Shown: positions 58,643-64,000 of the stretch, piece by piece
How positions within the stretch are numbered: position 1 is the stretch's first letter
How the letters are laid out: every line of letters begins with the position of its first letter
DNA from: Epiperipatus broadwayi
Lineage: Eukaryota > Onychophora > Udeonychophora > Euonychophora > Peripatidae
Reading direction: 5' to 3'
NCBI GenBank assembly: GCA_028023455.1
Contig: JAQFVV010006305.1
Location: 4,205,001-4,269,000 of the forward strand
DNA: 64,000 nt
Program-made: the position numbers and the translations under genes
The notes under the pieces: generated by a model
What the model was told of the DNA's origin: nothing
The model's database searches: none
Seen by the model: the letters and a program-made list of their open reading frames with translations, nothing else

Positions 58643-60277
58643 TATAACAGGGCTGAGTTCAAACCCTGTTCTAAGTCAGAGGGTAATACTACCGAGCATA
58701 CATAACTAATTAAATCAAGTATAATATTAAGTAAATTGTTCTTTTTCATTGTGGTCTTGTATGTGAGCGCATACATATATATTTAAGTAATTAAATAAAA
58801 AACATTGAAATATAAGAGGGACGGGGGATTATATGGTTTGTGCTCTGATATTTATTTATACGCGTGTTTATATTGCTGTATGGGTGAGTAAATGTAATAA
58901 TTTCGTAAAAAGGAATAAAAGTTATTTTAATTTAAAAAGAAATATTCCAAGATGGTCGACCAAAATAAGAATGTTACAAATTTATAAAAAAATAAAAATT
59001 AATTGCAAAGAAAGGATCTGAAATGTTGCAGATCGCTATCTTGAAACAAACACATTTTAATTAATAAAATAAAATGTTAAAAAAAAGAGACAATGGACGG
59101 TCAAGTGTAGATCACAAGGTAAATAGGAAATTCCTAAGCTTAGATAAGAGAAACAAAGAAAAAAAAGTTTTGAAAAGATTTTCATTTCGCAAACCACGTG
59201 GTTTAATTAAAGAAGAAAGAACAATAGGATGATTAAGTAGAGTCAAGAAAGTTGAACTGAGAGGGAGTTATATAGCTGTGACTGCCACGAACAGGATCAT
59301 AAGAAAAAGTTGGTAATCAAAAAATCATGAACAGGTGGGGTAGAAGAGCAGAATGTGCCAGGCTATGCCATTCATCCCGTGGAGAGACTACCGTCACTGT
59401 AAATGTAGGAGTGAAGCACCTTCTTCAAACCATGAAAAGAACAGCATTCACTGGATGCCATTGATTGCCTTATGGAAATAGACCAAAGAAAGAAATCTTT
59501 TAATTGTACAGCTAATAATCTACACCCGGGTGAGATAAACCAAACATTTTTTCATAAGTGATACTAACTATTTTGAATGAAAGTACGTCGTATTAAATAA
59601 TGCGTAAAAAGGTTAAAGTAAATGAATAAAATGTTGAAATAATACCCTGTATACACCTTAATAGACAATTCCTGATTGAAATTGTTTTCAAGCTATGATC
59701 TGTATTTTTGTGTATTGCATTTATAAACTTGTGCGAGTGTATTTACATGCAGGTTATTTAATTATTCGGGCACAAACCAATATCCAATTCTGGGATTCTA
59801 TGGGTTTTGTTTTATTATTTGTTTTATATTAATAAATATTAATTAGTATTATAAATTTAATTGTGTGTGTTAGTGTTAATTTTTTAAAATAATATTAAAA
59901 AGCAAAAAGTAGGAAAGCAAATGAATCGTTCATGCGCTACATGCGCATTTTTATATGTTCCCTCCACCTCTTTCCCATGGTCATTGACTACTACCCCTGA
60001 GTGAGCTAGCCAGAAGTACAAGCTCTAACCACCAGAAATAGATACTCATTCTCTCCCAGCATAATTCTTATTTATTCGTAGGTAAGATTGGTGTGTGAGG
60101 TCATTATTGATGCTCATAAATATGCTGGGCAAGTAATTAGAGAGCATCGCAAAACCAGCCACACATATATGTGTTCATATTATAAATTTCTGTTAAATAA
60201 AAGAGCAAAACTTAAGTTTAAAATACGTAATAAACGTATATCACATATATGTGTTTACGCCGGAATAAACGGTTACA
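58643..60277 (+). repeat. 3' LTR, 1635 bp
   Basis: Starts TATAACAGGG and ends GGTTACA as the 5' LTR does. It differs from it by scattered substitutions and small indels. In the first ~140 bases I count eight differences, all transitions. Frames at 58833-59021 and 60088-60291 lie inside the LTR and are not genes. Confidence 0.93.
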
Positions 60278-60281
60278 TTTG

Positions 60282-62333
60282 TTTATGCTAAACTACTTGT
60301 AAGAACCATGATCAGAAAAAAAATAAGATCATAGGGAATAATAACAAATAAGTGATTATAAATAATTTGTTTTAAGACATATCTATAAAATATAAGTAAC
60401 ATTTAAGAAAAATGTAATTTAGTTTGATATATTTTTAAAATATTTTCTCCTCACCTGTAATATTTGGCACCTATGTAGATAGAACATATTTCACACTGTG
60501 TCAGCCCACTTCTGCATCTATCATAAGACTTTCAATGTTAGAAGATTAAAGTGATGAATAGTTTTGAACACTAACATTTCAGAGAATTAGTTATCAGCAA
60601 ATTGAATTGTTTTAACTTATACTTTTCTTATAATTAATATTTTTGAAATTAATTACCACTTTAGGATTTATCTCTATATATATATTGTGCCGGTCAAAAT
60701 ATACTTATCCATCTAACACACGCTGGAACTCACAAAATGTACTTCAAACCCAGTTGAGCCCGAGATTTTGGTCAGAGACCAGCCTGGATTCTAACCCACT
60801 CTCCAAGCCTCAGGTCAAACACCTAATGGACAACATAACAATGATGGCACACGAGAATTAATTCTTAATCCGGCCCGCTAGCAAATCGAAGAAAACAATG
60901 ACTCATGGACTTAAACATATATATATATATATAAACAACTTAATACTAGAGACATTCCAAAGATAAAATCTAATGATTAATTAAATAGGGTCTTTACTAA
61001 TGAAAAGCGATGGGCAATTAGTGAATTGGATTGATTTAATAATGAGACAGAAACTAATAGATAATGAATTATAAAAATATATTTATTAATAAATTTCATA
61101 TGTATCTTGATATAACATTATTTAGCACGCAGACATTTTATTTATAAAGTAAGATTACGCTAGGCCATTTAAACAATAATTGATATGTTGGCAAATAGAT
61201 TTGTGGCCATTATTTAATGGAAACAAATATCATGCTATACAACTAATTACTACATTAACTTATTAGTTATGTCCTTTTATAATCAGTTTGAGTGGCTATT
61301 TTACATGAAATCAAACCAAGTCTGGAGTGAAGCTTAATAATATGTCTAATTATAATAAATTTATATATTAAATATGGGCTTGTAAAGCATCCCAGATAGA
61401 TTTAGATCAAATGGGTTTTCAAGAATGCTTCAGGTCAATGCTGAAGATTGCATATTAAAGAGTCAGAGGTGGCTATAGCAATTTTATTAATATGCTAGGT
61501 ACAAGTAAAAATACAATATTAAAGTTGCTCTGTGGATGGAAGAATAGTTTTAGGGTTTTTGTGACAAACAATGGTTTACCCAATAACCTGTCATCATGCT
61601 GCTAATGGGGAACCTTTATTTGGTTCAGAGGTAGGGGACTTATGTGCTAATCTGGCCCATAGCACAGACTTAGCTACAGCACTACCCAAAAAGAGGAAGA
61701 TCGGCTGGACTTACTGTGGCTCCAGCATAATGATAATATATTAATAAGTTTCACATCCGCCAAGCCGATGGATATTATAAATTAAATATCATATATTAAA
61801 TGAACACAAGTTTATCAGCTTGATCAAAAGAGCCAACTCTTCTGTAGCATGAGAAATACGATATGCTACTGACGGGAATATATATGCACAAACTTTACTT
61901 TATCCTGTTCATTCTTTTTAGTTATCTATAACTACTAAACTTTAAAAAGGGGGAAAAGTATATTTAATAAGGGACTTACGAATACTTTACTAAAAATATA
62001 TACTTATGATTGCACTCCAGGCTAGTTTAATCTTTAGTAACATAATAATTAAAGGTTGAAAAGCCACATTTTATATTTATATTAATTAATTAATAAATGA
62101 CTAAATAACAATGAGCACAAAGGGTCGCCATTATTTAGAAATAGGTTTCGAGACAGCGTGCAAAATGACATTATAATAACTAATATTTTGAAGATTTTAA
62201 ATTGTCTTAAAAAGAAACATATTTTGTAATTAAATGCATGCCATTTCGAAACGCAGGCATAATTAATAAATATTAAAATAATCAAAAAGGAAAGCAAATA
62301 TACTGCAGTGATTAAGCTATATAGCAAAATATT
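60282..62333. other. Non-coding sequence, some segments of higher GC
   Basis: 60690-60880 and 61380-61740 are less AT-rich than the surroundings and may be relics of elements, but neither strand gives a motif I recognise. No gene called. Confidence 0.4.
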
Positions 62334-62505
62334 AAATTAATAAAGAAAAATTTGCAAAAGTATTGCATTTTATAGAATTTAAATATTATTTCGACAATAA
62401 TTTAGAAAGTAGTTTACAATATTGAATTAATAAAGAAATTAGCAAAAGTATTTCATTTTATAGAATTTAAATATTATTTGGAAAACAATTTAGAAAGAAG
62501 TTACA
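62334..62505. repeat. 90-bp tandem duplication
   Basis: AATTAATAAAGAAA...TTTTATAGAATTTAAATATTATTT recurs with a period of 90 (62334 and 62424) and several differences. Confidence 0.8.
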
Positions 62506-62624
62506 ATAATATGTTTAGCTAACCTGATTTTGAAGAAATAAAGATTGTTTTGAAATTTACACAGAGCTCTGCTATTTTAATAATATTACAACAGTTCTCC
62601 TGTAGATGGACTGGAGATATTCAA

Positions 62625-62745
62625 GCTGGAATGAAGGTGAGTTCTTTGGCGGCTTATGGCATCTTCAATTTAATTGGTAAACGATTTTAAAATGGTGTTG
62701 GAATGAAGGCAAGTCCCTTTTAGTGGTTTATGGCATCTTTTATTT
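62625..62745. repeat. Imperfect ~73-bp tandem repeat
   Basis: TGGAATGAAGGTGAGTTC...GGCTTATGGCATCTTC and TGGAATGAAGGCAAGTCC...GGTTTATGGCATCTTT follow each other. The surrounding 62560-62850 segment is more GC-rich than the flanks; class unknown. Confidence 0.7.
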
Positions 62746-62849
62746 GGTATAAGCTTGTTGCTTCGGCATTGGATGGATTGAACTTCGGCATTCCATCATG
62801 GGAATGGCAGCAAAATTTTGCCTGACTTTAGCCGGACATGGTAAAATTA

Positions 62850-63979
62850 AACAATTTATAACTTGGATAGTAATAGCTCTTCAAAAGCAAGATGGAGTAT
62901 ATCTTCCCACTTAAAATAAGCTCTATTTATACATTTTGACTAAACCTTAACACCTTTTTAGAATTTCATTTGCCTCGAGACCAATTGACTTTTAATTAAA
63001 CAAAATAATATAATCCAATTTCTACAACAGATAACGTCTCTGAGGTGTTATATTAAATGTACTTAAAATTATTAAAATATATAAATCATATAATTCGATT
63101 CAGATTTCACTAATTAAATTCCTTTCTAGGTGTTATAGAATGTTAAAGCTTAGCAGAAGTAACGGTACTCTGATTTAATGATAAAGTCTTTTGTTGCAAA
63201 CAAAAATCAATCAGTAAACTAGATTTTACTTTTTACCCGGGGTGCGGTCACTAATTGACTTCCTGTTTACACAAAATTCTCATTTTTAATTACAAACAGA
63301 TGATTTTTATTTTACTAAAATAAATAACTTTTAACATATTTGTTTTTACAATATTATTTGTTTATTAAAAAAAAAAAAAAATTTAAAGAAAATACTTTAG
63401 TTTCAATTATATATGTAAAACATTAAATCAGAAAACCGTTAAATATATTTTAAAGAAAATGTTTTACATTATATCTTCTTTATTTAAACTTAAATATATA
63501 AATAAATCATTTTGCCATTATTCCAAGGTTTAAATTATTCATCCACATACGAATATCATAGCGAATATAATTAAGAATTGACTGAAAATTAATAAAACAT
63601 TTTATAATAATTTATGAGCATTTCTCTGCTATAATTTTATCAAACCTGTCTAATTATAGCTGTTTTCGTATGTAAATGGATGATGCAATTCAAGCAGCCA
63701 TTCTAGCAAAGTTTTCCCGCTCGACTTACATATAACATTTTTACATTTAACATTTTTACATTTAAGAAAGGTTCAACACTAGTTCAGACGAGTAGGTCAT
63801 TAGGTTGATGGTGAAATGGGAAGAGATTGGAAGGTTTACATTTCAATATATATATATATTTATATATATGGGAGGAAGAGTTATATATATATATATAGTG
63901 TTGTAATTACAAGCTTATAAAAGTAATGTCATGTTATATATGACTTGCTTTTTTAATTATTATATATATTGTAACGTGA
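62850..63979. other. AT-rich non-coding sequence
   Basis: No gene seen. There are short TA runs around 63845-63898 and a small direct repeat (ACATTTTTACATTTAA) near 63730-63765. Confidence 0.5.
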
Positions 63980-64000
63980 TATATATATATATATATATAT
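63980..64000. repeat. (TA)n microsatellite running off the window
   Basis: A TA run reaching the last base; its full length lies outside the window. Confidence 0.9.

Larger units (their letters stand above)
52333..60277 (+). mobile_element. Ty3/Gypsy LTR retrotransposon, complete but inactive
   Basis: A 7945-base element: 5' LTR, leader with candidate primer site, gag, protease, RT, RNase H, integrase, polypurine tract, 3' LTR. The pol order with integrase last defines Ty3/Gypsy. Both flanks carry TTTG (52329-52332 and 60278-60281), a 4-bp target site duplication; including the adjacent A it could be scored as 5 bp. No envelope-like frame lies between integrase and the 3' LTR. The LTRs have diverged by several percent and the coding region has at least three frameshifts and four in-frame stops, so the insertion is not recent. 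Confidence 0.93.

Noticed and set aside
60088-60291. 67-codon frame at the end of the 3' LTR
   Set aside because: It spans the LTR end and flank and is not preserved in the 5' LTR.

Overview
The window is strongly AT-rich, gene-poor eukaryotic DNA. It looks like intergenic or deep intronic sequence of an animal: (TA)n and TA/TG microsatellites, non-LTR retrotransposons, Penelope-like elements, hAT-type transposase relics and a complete Ty3/Gypsy element. I find no intact host gene and no prokaryotic feature. The species cannot be fixed from the sequence. The mix of elements fits an AT-rich invertebrate, but that is inference.

Layout. 591-4002: a nearly full RTE-like non-LTR retrotransposon (+) inside a (TA)n tract, with one frameshift and three in-frame stops. 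4380-4990, 8105-8435 and 21189-22075: copies of an uncharacterised dispersed repeat, including a head-to-head palindromic pair. 11190-13880: a Penelope-like cluster of two partial copies in opposite orientation (RT and GIY-YIG-like remains), with adjacent foldback DNA and hairpins resembling degenerate hammerhead ribozymes. A second foldback at 19252-19580 carries a similar motif. 17753-18625 (-) and 50600-51870 (-): relics of two different hAT-type transposases, one FAM200/ZBED5-like and one ZMYM1/TTF-like. 23277-25443 (-), 34032-38503 (+) and 39760-46800 (-): three copies of one two-ORF non-LTR family (zinc-knuckle ORF1; endonuclease, RT and C-terminal zinc finger in ORF2). The middle copy has a perfect 16-bp target site duplication. 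The third has tandem duplications at three scales, one of which doubles part of the RT palm in frame.

52333-60277: a complete but inactive Ty3/Gypsy element of 7945 bp, with 1.6-kb LTRs starting TATAAC and ending GTTACA, a TTTG target duplication, a candidate primer site, a polypurine tract, and gag-protease-RT-RNase H-integrase in canonical order. It has several stops and frameshifts and an Asp-to-Asn change in the RT YxDD box. The remainder is low-complexity AT-rich sequence without recognisable genes.

No gene set works together here as a pathway; the window is a layered record of transposition. The observations least explained by known families are the dispersed repeat with its palindromic dimer, the ribozyme-like hairpins, and the in-frame RT duplication.
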